Shown piece by piece: positions 44,335-53,301 of a stretch of DNA of 64,000 nucleotides. Every line of letters begins with the position of its first letter. Position 1 is the first letter of the stretch. Source of the stretch: Radicibacter daui (GTDB lineage Bacteria; Pseudomonadota; Alphaproteobacteria; Radicibacterales; Radicibacteraceae); contig CP131056.1 of NCBI GenBank assembly GCA_030657355.1, positions 4,180,001-4,244,000 of the forward strand. The letters run 5' to 3'. The notes under the pieces were generated by a model. That model was not told the origin of the DNA. It saw only the letters and a program-made list of their open reading frames with translations, and ran no database searches. Position numbers and translations under genes: made by a program.

Positions 44335-45156
44335 TCAGGACACCAGGGCCGGCTCACCGGCAACCTGGGCGTTGAAGCGGGGAGCCTCGCCGCGATAGTG
44401 ACGATAATATTTGTCGGTCACCTGCATGGTCTCCACCAGGATGCAGACATCCGTGGTGTTGAACTGCGGGTCGATGACGGCACCGTCACCCACATATCCG
44501 CTGAGGCGCAGATATCCCTTGAGAAGCGGCGGCAGTTGGCGCAGCGCGAGCGCCTCGTCCACCTTCTCGGCCGGCAGCAAAGCCATGTCCACATAGCGCT
44601 CCTTGAGGGCGCGCGGACGCCAGCTGGCCGGAGCCATGTGACGATGGTGAAGGTAGGAGAGCCCCTGCATCATCTGCATCGGGTCAGTGCCGGCGAAGCT
44701 GGCGCAACCGAACATCAGCTCCACCTGATGGCAGGCGACATATTCGGCAATGCCGCGCCACAAAAGCTGCATCACGAAGCGGGTGCGGTAATCGATATCC
44801 ACGCAGGAGCGGCCGAGCTCCATGATCTCGCCGGGGAAGCTGGAGAGCGCCCGAAGGTCATACTCATCGGCACTGTAGAAGCCGAAGTTTCGCTGGGCTA
44901 CCGAGCGACGCAGGAAGCGGTAGGTGCCAACCACGCACGGGGCGCCGTGGCTGCTGCGGTCACGGTCAACCACCAGCAGGTGGTCGCACACCGGGTCGAA
45001 CTTGTCGAAATCGCGCTCAAGCGAGCGGGTTTCCGCGCTCGCATTGGCCTGCATCTCTTCGTAGAAAACCTTGTAACGCAGGGCCTGCGCGGCATCGAGG
45101 TCCGCACGGGTTTCGGCCAGACGCACTTCCAGCGAGTTTACGACAATCGGCTGCAC
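44335..45156 (-). CDS. olsB: Ornithine N-acyltransferase
   Basis: A 273-residue protein of the OlsB family (GNAT fold), which links a 3-hydroxyacyl chain from acyl carrier protein to ornithine to give lyso-ornithine lipid. Characteristic segments are LRYKVFYEEMQANAS, DHLLVVDRD, GEIMELGRSCVDIDYRTR and FGCASFAGTDP. Ornithine lipid is a phosphorus-free membrane lipid made under phosphate stress in many alphaproteobacteria. olsA follows in an operon; a Pho-box-like site lies 144 bp upstream. Confidence 0.9.
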   Translation of the reverse strand: MQPIVVNSLEVRLAETRADLDAAQALRYKVFYEEMQANASAETRSLERDFDKFDPVCDHLLVVDRDRSSHGAPCVVGTYRFLRRSVAQRNFGFYSADEYDLRALSSFPGEIMELGRSCVDIDYRTRFVMQLLWRGIAEYVACHQVELMFGCASFAGTDPMQMMQGLSYLHHRHMAPASWRPRALKERYVDMALLPAEKVDEALALRQLPPLLKGYLRLSGYVGDGAVIDPQFNTTDVCILVETMQVTDKYYRHYRGEAPRFNAQVAGEPALVS

Positions 45157-45560
45157 GATGGCTTACCTCCGGCAAATGGTCACCCGGCACCGGGAAGTCC
45201 GGCTATCTAACCAGCTGATCCTCAGGCCACCGCAAGGCAACCTTTGGATGATCCGGCAAGATCTGCGGCATTTGTTACAGCGAATCAAACGAAAATCGGA
45301 TGACATGTTTATGGCAATTTGATTTCAGATCGCACCTGCGCATAGTTAATGCGCATGTGGTGCGCCGCGTATCGTCTGCAAATCAATTCTTTATCTAATA
45401 TTTTCGACACTTGTCTTTTTTGACAGCCGGCCACGCCGACATAAAGTGGATATATCGTCGCTCCAGTTCGCGCATACTCTGGAGAGCCTGATAAACGGGT
45501 CTCACGGACTCGCAAAAGCATGGCCGCGCATACAAGAACCACGCACCCGGGTCCCGGATC
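45157..45560. other. Gene-free stretch between olsB and the M48 protease gene
   Basis: No convincing gene: a 77-codon minus-strand frame at 45309-45542 lacks a ribosome site and family features. It holds a Pho-box-like element (45300-45317) and a perfect dyad TGCGCAT-AGTTA-ATGCGCA (45337-45355) that could be an operator. The stretch is AT-richer than its surroundings. Confidence 0.5.
45300..45317 (-). promoter_or_regulatory. Candidate Pho box upstream of olsB
   Basis: On the minus strand the sequence is TTGCCAT-AAAC-ATGTCAT, against the PhoB consensus CTGTCAT-N4-CTGTCAT; 11 of the 14 half-site bases agree. It points toward olsB, 144 bp upstream of its start. Confidence 0.5.
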
Positions 45561-46619
45561 TCAGGATTTACAAAGCGCTCTGAGCAATTGCCAGCTCACG
45601 TTCCCTATTCCGGGCGGATAGCTGGTCTCGCCATCCCGTTTCGTGGCCTGCAACCGCTCTTCGAGATCGGGATGTGTAGACAGGAAAGCAAGGCCGGGCG
45701 GCAGCGACATCCGGGATGCAGCGGCAAGATGGGCTAAGGCAGGATTGAGAGCCCCGGGATCGTAACCGGCTCTCTCAAGCCGCTCCAGCGCCCCGGCATC
45801 GGCCTCTCGCTCATGCTGGCGGGAGTAGTTAAGCGCGCCGAGCTGTGCGGCGAAGCTGCCGGCATTGCCGAAAACCGCGGAAAGAAGGGCCCCGTCGCCC
45901 GAGGCCTGGATCATGCTGGTGAGGCCGTGCCGCTTTTCGACATGCGTTACTTCATGCGCCAGCACCGCCACCAGCTCCGGCGCGCTGCCCAGCGCCGCAA
46001 TCAGACCGGTCGTCAGCACGATATGCCCGCCCGGCAGGGCAAAGGCGTTGGCTATGGGCGAGTCATAGACATCAATCTGGTAATGATAGCGGGTACCAAG
46101 CACCAGCCGGTTCACCACCGCCGTCAGATTGGCCGTGAGGCGCCCCTCCATCGGGCAGGCCCGCCCGTGGCCACCGATGCCCAGCACGATGACGAGTTGC
46201 GGCAGCAGCTGTTCGCCCAGCGCGGCCTCGGTATCTACAGGAACCGTTCTGCGGATGAGAGCGGGCAGCGCGGAGTGCACAAGTGCCAGCAGGCCGGCCA
46301 GTGCCAGCGCGCTTGCAACCCCAAGCCGGATCAGCCGGCGGCTGTCCGCGAAGCTGGCCCGGGCAAAAAGACGACGGGTACGGCCCGCCCTGGGCGGACG
46401 CCGGTCGAACAGGGCGTAGGCGGCATCGTCATGATGCTCCAGCACATGACCGGAGCCGGCGATGGTGCGCCACCGGCACTCCGTGCGGGGCCACAGCAAC
46501 GGCTCCGCCTCCTGCCCCTCCAGCTCCAGCCTCCAGCAGATACCGTCCTCCGCCAAGCGAACCGCCCGTCCCTGGGCGGTTCGCCCATCGAAATAACGGC
46601 CGGTGAGCAGCTGTTCCAT
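45561..46619 (-). CDS. M48-family membrane metalloprotease
   Basis: A 352-residue protein. Residues 1-95 form a soluble N-terminal domain, a membrane helix lies near 100-122, and the zinc-protease domain follows with HEVTHVEKRHG (HExxH at 222-226) and the third ligand Glu in QHEREADAGALERLERAG. FALPGGHIVLTTGLI before the motif is typical of M48 (BepA/HtpX-like) proteases. The catalytic part should face the periplasm. It follows the DUF898 gene by five bases, a pairing seen in other proteobacteria. The substrate is unknown. Confidence 0.9.
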   Translation of the reverse strand: MEQLLTGRYFDGRTAQGRAVRLAEDGICWRLELEGQEAEPLLWPRTECRWRTIAGSGHVLEHHDDAAYALFDRRPPRAGRTRRLFARASFADSRRLIRLGVASALALAGLLALVHSALPALIRRTVPVDTEAALGEQLLPQLVIVLGIGGHGRACPMEGRLTANLTAVVNRLVLGTRYHYQIDVYDSPIANAFALPGGHIVLTTGLIAALGSAPELVAVLAHEVTHVEKRHGLTSMIQASGDGALLSAVFGNAGSFAAQLGALNYSRQHEREADAGALERLERAGYDPGALNPALAHLAAASRMSLPPGLAFLSTHPDLEERLQATKRDGETSYPPGIGNVSWQLLRALCKS

Positions 46620-46624
46620 CAGGC

Positions 46625-47767
46625 TCAGAACGCCCCGACATCAAGCGCCGACGCAACACCTTCGCCCACATAGCCGGTCGAGAACTGGCTCTGGCCGATG
46701 GAGGAAAGATCCAGCATTCCTTCAAGGGTGCCCTTGCGGACAGTCTCGATGAGCACTGGAACGACCATGAACCGGAACAGGCAAAACCTGAGGAACGACA
46801 GATAAAAAACCACCGGGAGGGTAACGAGAATGACGTTTAGGATGATGTTGGCCATGCCGGTAGGAACCACTGTCGAATTCAGCCCTAGCAGGACCCCGAT
46901 CATCGCGATCACAAGCACGCCGCTGAATATCGCGACCAAGGCAAAAAAGAAGGCGGCCTTGAACAGCATCCACTTGCTGAAGGCGGACGGAAACCGCATG
47001 TCGCCCAGCCGGATTTCATCGAGCAGGTACCGAAGCCGGACGCCGCTGTAATAGAACAGCGACAGCCCCAGGCTGGGGATGGCCAGCAGCAGGCAAGCAA
47101 GCCAAGGGCCGATCAGGGCCTTGCCTTGGCCCTGGAAGGTGAAACGCTCGTCACCGAACCAAGTATCGTTCCACACAAAGCGCTGATAGGCCATGTCCAG
47201 GTAAGGGGCAGCAATCCCAAGGCTCAGCACAGACAGGAAGCCATAGGTCACGACCAGGAAGCCGCTCTGGACCCGGCTGCCACGCTGGGAAAACCGGATC
47301 CCGCGCCAGCGGGTGCGCGATGCCAGATACCGGCGATGGGACAGCAGCGCAAAACCATAGAGCCAGCCCAGCACGAGAGCGGCTACGACCGAGCGAATAG
47401 TCTGGACCAGGGAATCGGAAATGAAGACGGCTACATACTGGTTGAGCGCCGCCAGCGGAACCAGGATCACCATGGCGACCATAAAGCCGATCAGCAGCTC
47501 CATGGGCCGCCCGGTATATTCGAACGCATCGCCATCCAGTTCGACTGATGACCAGATCAGGCTTCGCAGCCGCGTCTTCTGCCAGAACTGATAAAAACCC
47601 AGTGTCGGGAAAAGCAGGAACGAGCCCCAGAAGGCCGTCCGGTAGATCTGGCCCGAGTGGTCGCGGGTCAGCACACGCTTGAGCGGACCGTCTACCCGGG
47701 GCCCTTCCGGCTGCACGGCGAGGACACTACCGGGATGAATCGGTGACAGATGGTCGTTATCGCTCAT
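46625..47767 (-). CDS. DUF898 (YjgN-family) membrane protein
   Basis: A 380-residue integral membrane protein with repeated helix pairs. The FWGSFLLFPTLGFYQFWQKT and the later WNDTWFGDERFTFQGQGKAL segments are typical of DUF898/YjgN, where similar blocks recur twice. The ATG at 47767 has an excellent GAGGAGGGC ribosome site; an in-frame ATG at 47800 does not. It is upstream of the M48 protease in one unit, so the two proteins probably work together in the envelope. No biochemical function is established. Confidence 0.88.
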   Translation of the reverse strand: MSDNDHLSPIHPGSVLAVQPEGPRVDGPLKRVLTRDHSGQIYRTAFWGSFLLFPTLGFYQFWQKTRLRSLIWSSVELDGDAFEYTGRPMELLIGFMVAMVILVPLAALNQYVAVFISDSLVQTIRSVVAALVLGWLYGFALLSHRRYLASRTRWRGIRFSQRGSRVQSGFLVVTYGFLSVLSLGIAAPYLDMAYQRFVWNDTWFGDERFTFQGQGKALIGPWLACLLLAIPSLGLSLFYYSGVRLRYLLDEIRLGDMRFPSAFSKWMLFKAAFFFALVAIFSGVLVIAMIGVLLGLNSTVVPTGMANIILNVILVTLPVVFYLSFLRFCLFRFMVVPVLIETVRKGTLEGMLDLSSIGQSQFSTGYVGEGVASALDVGAF

Positions 47768-47970
47768 CGTGCCCTCCTCGGCATATTGACTATCTTTCAT
47801 TGTTTAAAATGAAGCCAAATCAACTCAATAGAATTAATTTTACTTAAATTGCCTCGGTGCGGATTGTCCCTATCGCGCCGCCGGCAGGCACTGGCAAGCA
47901 GGCACCCGCTCGCCCCGGACAGCGGTTTACACTATAAAAACCCTAAACTTGCGCCGTCGGCAGGGAGAGC

Positions 47971-49479
47971 ATGCGCCAGCCAGACCGGAAACAGACCGCC
48001 GCCGACGGGCACGCTACGGGAGAGGCCAACAGCCTCAACAGCCACGCCACCATCGATCAGGCGATCGATGCGTTTGCCTTGCTACGCGACTATTTTCAGG
48101 GCGCCATCATCGTCGATGCGGCCACCCGCATTACCTGGATCGACAAGCGCTACCGCGAGCTCTTGAAGCTGGCGGAGGATTTCGACCCCATCGGCCTGCC
48201 CGTTGAAGAGGTGATCCCGCACTCGCTGATGCGCCGGGTAGTGGAAAGCGGCAAACCGATCCTCATCGATGTGATGAAGTTCGATGACCGGCAGTTCGTC
48301 GTCTGCCGCATTCCGCTGAAGGATGGCGACGGCCGGGTCGATGGCGCCATCGGCTTCGTCTTTTACGACAGCGTCGATTATCTCCAGCCCATCCTCGACA
48401 AGTTCGAGAATTTGCAGCGCCAGCTCTCCCGCGCGCAGGCCGCCCTGACACGGGAACGGCAGACTAAATACTCTCTCTCCAGCTTCATCGGCACCAGCAC
48501 GGTGGTAAAGGAGCTGAAGGCGCAGGTGCGCCGCTTTGCCCTGCGTGACGGCGCGGCCCTCATCCAGGGGGAGACCGGCACCGGCAAGGAGCTGCTGGCC
48601 CACGCCATCCATCAGCAATCCGACCGTGCCGACGGACCGTTTGTTGCCGTCAACATGGCAGCGGTGCCCGAGGCGCTGCTGGAGGCCGAATTCTTCGGCG
48701 TTGCCCCCGGCGCCTATACCGGCGCCGACCGCAAGGCCCGCAAGGGCAAGTTCGAACTGGCCCATGGCGGCACGCTCTTTCTCGACGAGATCGGCGACAT
48801 GCCGCTCGGCATCCAGGCCAAGCTGCTGCGCGCCCTGCAGGAAGGCGAGATCGAGGCGCTCGGCTCCAACGCCGTGCGGGCGGTCAATGTGCGCATCATT
48901 GCCGCCACGGCGCAGAATCTCGAGGAACTGATCGCTGCCGGCCGTTTCCGGGCAGACCTTTATTATCGCATCGCCGTGCTGACGGTCTTCATCCCGCCGC
49001 TGCGCGAACGGCCGGAAGATCTGCCGCTCATCTGCGAAACCCTGCTGGAAGAAACCCCGCACCCGGGCGATCAGGGCGACTGGGTCCTGACCCCGGAGGC
49101 CATTGACCTGCTCTCCATCTATGGCTGGCCCGGCAATGTGCGTGAACTGCGCAACGTGCTGGAGCGGGCCTCTGCCATGGCGCCGGACGAACGGCTCGAC
49201 GCCGCCCTCATCCGTCGCGCCTTGCCACCGGGAGCGCTGGATGGCCGGCCCCCGCGCCCGGCAGCGCCACTCCCCCTTCCAGCCTCATCCGCGGCCCGCC
49301 CGGCATCAGCAGCCCCCGCCGGCATCAACCTTGCCAGCGCCCGGGCCGAAGCCGAGCGTCAGGCCATTCTCGATGCCCTGGCCGCCAGCGCCGGCCAGAA
49401 GGCCGCCGCGGCCCGGCGTCTTGGTGTCTCCCGCTCGCAGTTCTACGAAAAACTGAAGCGTCACCATATCGACGTGTAA
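47971..49479 (+). CDS. Sigma-54-dependent transcriptional activator (PAS-AAA-Fis)
   Basis: A 502-residue activator. A PAS-like sensor domain spans about residues 30-135; the AAA+ domain has Walker A GETGTGKE (200-207), the sigma-54 contact loop GAYTGA (247-252, a variant of GAFTGA) and Walker B GGTLFLDEIG (266-275). After a Pro/Ala-rich linker, a Fis-type helix-turn-helix ends the protein (QKAAAARRLGVSRSQFYEKL). There is no receiver domain, so it should sense a ligand directly. A repeat array and a -24/-12 promoter start just after its stop codon and point to bdhA as target. Confidence 0.95.
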   Translation: MRQPDRKQTAADGHATGEANSLNSHATIDQAIDAFALLRDYFQGAIIVDAATRITWIDKRYRELLKLAEDFDPIGLPVEEVIPHSLMRRVVESGKPILIDVMKFDDRQFVVCRIPLKDGDGRVDGAIGFVFYDSVDYLQPILDKFENLQRQLSRAQAALTRERQTKYSLSSFIGTSTVVKELKAQVRRFALRDGAALIQGETGTGKELLAHAIHQQSDRADGPFVAVNMAAVPEALLEAEFFGVAPGAYTGADRKARKGKFELAHGGTLFLDEIGDMPLGIQAKLLRALQEGEIEALGSNAVRAVNVRIIAATAQNLEELIAAGRFRADLYYRIAVLTVFIPPLRERPEDLPLICETLLEETPHPGDQGDWVLTPEAIDLLSIYGWPGNVRELRNVLERASAMAPDERLDAALIRRALPPGALDGRPPRPAAPLPLPASSAARPASAAPAGINLASARAEAERQAILDALAASAGQKAAAARRLGVSRSQFYEKLKRHHIDV

Positions 49480-49490
49480 TGTACAATTTT

Positions 49491-49542
49491 CCGGACATAT
49501 GTATTAATTTCAGGACATACCCGGACACTTTCTCACCGGACA
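49491..49542 (+). promoter_or_regulatory. Repeat array, candidate upstream activator sites
   Basis: Four direct copies of CMGGACA occur: CCGGACA at 49491, CAGGACA at 49511, CCGGACA at 49521 and CCGGACA at 49536. Spacings of 20, 10 and 15 bp approximate full or half helical turns. They lie 40-90 bp before the -24/-12 promoter, the usual place for enhancer-binding-protein sites. Confidence 0.6.
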
Positions 49543-49580
49543 AATAGCCGTAACCGCCGGTTTTCCGCGCCTTCAGGCGC

Positions 49581-49595
49581 TGGCACGGTTCTTGA
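49581..49595 (+). promoter_or_regulatory. Sigma-54 (-24/-12) promoter of the bdhA operon
   Basis: TGGCACGGTTCTTGA matches the consensus TGGCACG-N4-TTGC except for GA in place of the -12 GC. GG and GA are 10 bp apart, the required spacing. Transcription would start near 49607, before the TTG start codon of bdhA. Confidence 0.75.
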
Positions 49596-49658
49596 GACGA
49601 AATGTCCCAAAACGAACGGGGCGACCAACGTGTCCCCCGCGTCTCGGGAGGAAATGAA

Positions 49659-50444
49659 TTGCACAGCGCACCCCGCGCCGCGCTCGTCACAGGCTCGACG
49701 AGCGGCATCGGCCTTGCCATAGCAAAAAAGCTCGCTTCGATTGGCTACAAGGTCGCCGTCAACAGCTTTGAGCCGGAGAAGGATGCGGTCGCGGCCCTCA
49801 GCGAAATCACCGCCGGCAGCTCGGCTGAGGTGCGTTATTTCCAGGCCGATCTTTCCGATCCCGACAGCGCCTTCAACCTCGTCGGCGCAGTGAACGAGGC
49901 CTTCGGGCACCTTGATGTGCTGGTCAACAATGCCGGCGTGCAGAAGGTCGCCCCCATCGAGAATTTCCCACCAGCGGACTGGGACCGCATCATCGCGATC
50001 AGCCTCGACAGCGCTTTCCATACCATCCGCCACGCCGTGCCGGGCATGGCGGAACGAGGTTGGGGCCGCATTATCAACATTGCCTCCGCCCATGGCCTGC
50101 GCGCTTCGCCCTTCAAGTCCGCCTATGTGGCGACCAAGCACGGCGTCGTCGGCCTGACCAAGACCGTGGCGCTGGAAACCGCGGAAAAGGGCATTACCGT
50201 CAACGCCATCTGCCCCGGTTATGTATGGACGCCGCTGGTCGCCAAACAGGTGGCGGATCAGGCCAAGGTGCATGGCCTTTCCGAAGAGCAGGTGGTCCGC
50301 GACGTAATGCTGGCTCCGCAGCCTACGCGCCAGTTCGTCCAGCCGGAAGAAATCGCCGAACTGGTGGCTTATCTGTGCGGAGACCTTGCCCGATCCATCA
50401 CCGGCTCCACCATTTCCATTGATGGCGGGTGGACAGCGAAATGA
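49659..50444 (+). CDS. bdhA: D-3-hydroxybutyrate dehydrogenase
   Basis: Oxidises D-3-hydroxybutyrate to acetoacetate with NAD. It is a classical SDR of 261 residues: NAD loop TGSTSGIGLAI near residues 11-21, NNAGVQ near 90, catalytic Ser and Tyr-Lys in IASAHGLRASPFKSAYVATK, and ICPGYVWTPLV, the last two being hallmarks of bacterial BdhA. The start is TTG at 49659 with GGGAGGA seven bases upstream; an ATG at 49602 in frame would lie at or before the predicted transcription start. It opens the operon. Confidence 0.93.
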   Translation: MHSAPRAALVTGSTSGIGLAIAKKLASIGYKVAVNSFEPEKDAVAALSEITAGSSAEVRYFQADLSDPDSAFNLVGAVNEAFGHLDVLVNNAGVQKVAPIENFPPADWDRIIAISLDSAFHTIRHAVPGMAERGWGRIINIASAHGLRASPFKSAYVATKHGVVGLTKTVALETAEKGITVNAICPGYVWTPLVAKQVADQAKVHGLSEEQVVRDVMLAPQPTRQFVQPEEIAELVAYLCGDLARSITGSTISIDGGWTAK

Positions 50445-51205
50445 CGGCGACAAGCGAAACCATTCTGGAGGCACGGGGCCTCACCAAGAGCTTCGGCGGG
50501 TTTTCCGCCGTCAACGACGTGGATTTGCAGATCCGCCGCGGCCATATCCACGCGCTGATCGGCCCCAACGGTGCCGGCAAGACCACCTGCTTCAACCTCC
50601 TGACCAAATTCATGCCGCCGACCGCCGGCAGCATCCATTTCAACGGCCGCGACATCACCCGGGTGGCACCGGCCGACGTCACCCGCCTCGGCCTCGTGCG
50701 CTCGTTCCAGATTTCCGCCGTCTTCCCGCGAATGACGGCGCTGGAGAATGTGCGCATCGCCCTGCAGCGCCGCCATCGCGGCGACAGCTTCGACTTCTGG
50801 CGCCCCGAGCGCGTTCTGCGCGCCCATGATGACGAGGCCCTGTCGCGCCTTGAGGAAGTCGGCCTTGCCGATTTTGCCGGGGAGACGGCGGGCGAGCTTT
50901 CCTATGGCCGCAAGCGCGCGCTGGAAATCGCCACCACGCTCGCGCTGGAGCCGGAGATGCTGCTGCTGGATGAGCCGATGGCCGGCCTTGCGCAGGAAGA
51001 CGTCTCGCGCATCTCGGCCCTCATCCGCCGCATCTCGGCCGGTCGCACCGTGCTGATGGTGGAGCACAACCTCTCTGTCGTCTCCGAGCTTTCGGACCGT
51101 ATTACCGTGCTGGCACGCGGACAGATCCTGGCGGAAGGCACCTACGACATCGTCTCCAAGGACCCGCGCGTGGTCGAAGCCTATATCGGGGTGGGGCATG
51201 GCTGA
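50441..51205 (+). CDS. HAAT-type ABC transporter ATPase (LivG-like)
   Basis: A 254-residue ATPase: Walker A GPNGAGKTT near residue 38, a long LivG-type insertion after RSFQISAVFPRMTALENVRI, signature LSYGRKRALEIATTLAL near residue 152 and Walker B MLLLDEPMAGL. The ATG overlaps the bdhA stop (ATGA). Such transporters carry branched amino acids, but also carboxylates, amides and urea. Joined to bdhA and aacS, it probably serves 3-hydroxybutyrate or acetoacetate import; this is inference. Confidence 0.93.
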   Translation: MTATSETILEARGLTKSFGGFSAVNDVDLQIRRGHIHALIGPNGAGKTTCFNLLTKFMPPTAGSIHFNGRDITRVAPADVTRLGLVRSFQISAVFPRMTALENVRIALQRRHRGDSFDFWRPERVLRAHDDEALSRLEEVGLADFAGETAGELSYGRKRALEIATTLALEPEMLLLDEPMAGLAQEDVSRISALIRRISAGRTVLMVEHNLSVVSELSDRITVLARGQILAEGTYDIVSKDPRVVEAYIGVGHG

Positions 51206-51938
51206 AGTAATCGAACTGAAGCGTCCCGCCGAAACGGCGGCCCCCAGCCTTGCCGTGCGTGATCTCCATGGCTGGTACGATGAAAGCCATGTGCTGCACG
51301 GCATGAACTTCGACGTCCGCCCCGGCGAGGTGGTCACGCTGCTCGGCCGCAACGGCGCCGGCAAGACCACCACGCTCAAGGCCGTCATGGGGCTGCTGGC
51401 CAAACGCACCGGCTCGGTGATGTTCGAAGGGCAGGAACTGGTCGGCCTGCCGGCCCGCGCGATCGCCCGCGCGGGCATTGCCTTTTGCCCGGAAGAGCGG
51501 GGCATCTTTTCCAGCCTGTCGGTGGACGAGAATCTGATGCTGCCGCCGGTACTGAAGCCGGGCGGCCTCAGCCGGGAAGCCATCCTCGACATGTTCCCGA
51601 ACCTGCGCGAGCGGATCCATAGCGTCGGCACCCGCCTTTCCGGCGGCGAGCAGCAGATGCTCGCCATTGGCCGCATCCTGCGCACCGGATCGAAATTCCT
51701 GCTGCTCGACGAGCCGACCGAGGGGCTTGCCCCGGTCATCGTGCAGCAGATCGGCCGCACGCTGATTCAGCTGAAACAGCAGGGTTTCACCATCGTGCTG
51801 GTCGAACAGAATTTCCACTTCGCGGCCTCGGTCACCGACCGGCACTACGTGGTGGAACAGGGCCGGGTGATCGACGAAATCCCCAATGAGGAGTTGAACG
51901 CCAATCTAGCCAAGCTGCACGCCTATCTGGGGGTGTAG
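51198..51938 (+). CDS. HAAT-type ABC transporter ATPase (LivF-like)
   Basis: A 246-residue second ATPase with Walker A GRNGAGKTT near residue 50, FCPEERGIFSSLSVDENL, the signature LSGGEQQMLAIGRIL near residue 148 and Walker B FLLLDEPTEGLAP. It overlaps the first ATPase gene by eight bases. The two ATPases form the heterodimer usual for this family. Confidence 0.93.
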   Translation: MAEVIELKRPAETAAPSLAVRDLHGWYDESHVLHGMNFDVRPGEVVTLLGRNGAGKTTTLKAVMGLLAKRTGSVMFEGQELVGLPARAIARAGIAFCPEERGIFSSLSVDENLMLPPVLKPGGLSREAILDMFPNLRERIHSVGTRLSGGEQQMLAIGRILRTGSKFLLLDEPTEGLAPVIVQQIGRTLIQLKQQGFTIVLVEQNFHFAASVTDRHYVVEQGRVIDEIPNEELNANLAKLHAYLGV

Positions 51939-52021
51939 CCACGGGCCAGCCCGCCCCGGCCGGACAGGAGACATGGCCGGGACCAACCATAAAAACGACC
52001 CATCATAAACGGGAGGAAACA

Positions 52022-53215
52022 ATGAAACTGACGAATACCCTGCTGCTCTCCGCAGCCGTTGCCGCCATCTCGGTGCCGGCATTCGCCACCGATGTGAAGA
52101 TCGGCGTGCTGAACGACCGCTCCGGCGTCTATGCCGACCTTTCCGGTGAAGGTTCCGTGATCGCCGCCCAGATGGCGGTTGATGATTTCGGCGCCGCCGC
52201 CAAGGGCATCAATGTCACCATCGTCTCGGCTGACCACCAGAACAAGCCGGACATCGCCTCCAACATCGCCCGCCAGTGGTACGACCAGGACGGCGTCGAC
52301 ATGATCGCCGACGTGCCGACCTCCTCGGCCGCGCTCGCCGTAGCGCAGGTGACCAAGGAAAAGAACAAGGTCTTCATCGATTCAGGCGCCGGTTCGACCG
52401 ACCTCACCGGCAAGTCCTGCTCGCCCAATACCATCCACTGGACCTACGACACCTATTCGCTTGGCAAGGGCACGGCCACGGCCCTTATCAACGAAGGCAA
52501 GAAGTCCTGGTTCTTCATCACTGCCGACTATGCCTTCGGCCAGGCGCTGGAGCGTGACACCAGCGAGATCGTGAAGGCCGAGGGCGGCACCGTGGTGGGC
52601 GGCGTGCGCCATCCGTTCCCGGGCACCGACTTCTCCTCCTATCTCCTGCAGGCGCAAGGCTCCGGCGCCCAGGTCATCGCCATGGCCAATGCCGGCGGCG
52701 ATACCGTCAACACCATCAAGCAGGCGGCCGAGTTCGGCATCACCCAGAGCGGCCAGAGCCTCGCCAGCCTGCTGATGTTCGTGACCGACGTGCATGCCCT
52801 CGGCTTGCAGACGGCCAAGGGCCTGATGCTGACCGAAGCCTTCTACTGGGACCAGAATGACGGCACCCGTGCCTGGTCCAAGCGCTTTGCCGCCAAGCAT
52901 GATGGCAAGATGCCGACCATGGTTCATGCCGGTGTCTATGCCGGCGTGCTCGACTATCTGAAGGGCGTTGAAGCCACCAAGGGCAAGGACCCGAAGGCCG
53001 TCATCGACTGGATGAAGGGCAATCCGACCGACGATCCGCTGTTCGGCAAGGGCTCCATCCGCAAGGACGGCCGCGTGCTGCACGACATGTACCTGTTCCA
53101 GGTCAAGTCGCCCGAAGAATCGAAGGGTCCGTGGGATTATTACAAGACCGTCGCCACCATCCCGGCGGATCAGGCCTTCAAGCCGATGAGCAAGGACTGC
53201 TCGCTGGTCCAGTAA
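52022..53215 (+). CDS. HAAT-type ABC transporter substrate-binding protein (LivK-like)
   Basis: A 397-residue periplasmic protein with a signal peptide (TLLLSAAVAAISVPAFA, then TDVK). It has the type 1 periplasmic binding fold: KIGVLNDRSGVYADLSGEGS at the start, ADVPTSSAALAVAQVTKEKN, and FFITADYAFGQALERDT. GGGAGG precedes the ATG. The binding pocket cannot be read for substrate, but the operon holds the two enzymes of ketone-body breakdown. Confidence 0.93.
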   Translation: MKLTNTLLLSAAVAAISVPAFATDVKIGVLNDRSGVYADLSGEGSVIAAQMAVDDFGAAAKGINVTIVSADHQNKPDIASNIARQWYDQDGVDMIADVPTSSAALAVAQVTKEKNKVFIDSGAGSTDLTGKSCSPNTIHWTYDTYSLGKGTATALINEGKKSWFFITADYAFGQALERDTSEIVKAEGGTVVGGVRHPFPGTDFSSYLLQAQGSGAQVIAMANAGGDTVNTIKQAAEFGITQSGQSLASLLMFVTDVHALGLQTAKGLMLTEAFYWDQNDGTRAWSKRFAAKHDGKMPTMVHAGVYAGVLDYLKGVEATKGKDPKAVIDWMKGNPTDDPLFGKGSIRKDGRVLHDMYLFQVKSPEESKGPWDYYKTVATIPADQAFKPMSKDCSLVQ

Positions 53216-53234
53216 GACCCGGCCCTGACACTGG

Positions 53235-53269
53235 CGGCATGCGGCAGGCTCCGGCACTTCCGCATGCCG
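53235..53269 (+). terminator. Intra-operon hairpin after the binding-protein gene
   Basis: CGGCATGCGG pairs with CCGCATGCCG (10 bp, 15-nt loop) and is followed by TCCCCTTCTCTTTCT. It lies between the binding protein and the first permease and may act as a partial terminator or message stabiliser. Confidence 0.55.
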
Positions 53270-53301
53270 TCCCCTTCTCTTTCTAGTTCCGGTCTATCGC
53301 C

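Noticed and set aside
45309-45542. A 77-codon minus-strand frame upstream of olsB
   Set aside because: No ribosome site, no recognisable feature, and it overlaps the Pho-box-like element and a perfect dyad, so it looks like regulatory DNA.
49602-49658. ATG at 49602 as the bdhA start
   Set aside because: It would precede or coincide with the sigma-54 transcription start near 49607 and lacks a ribosome site. The TTG at 49659 has GGGAGGA and gives the normal BdhA length.
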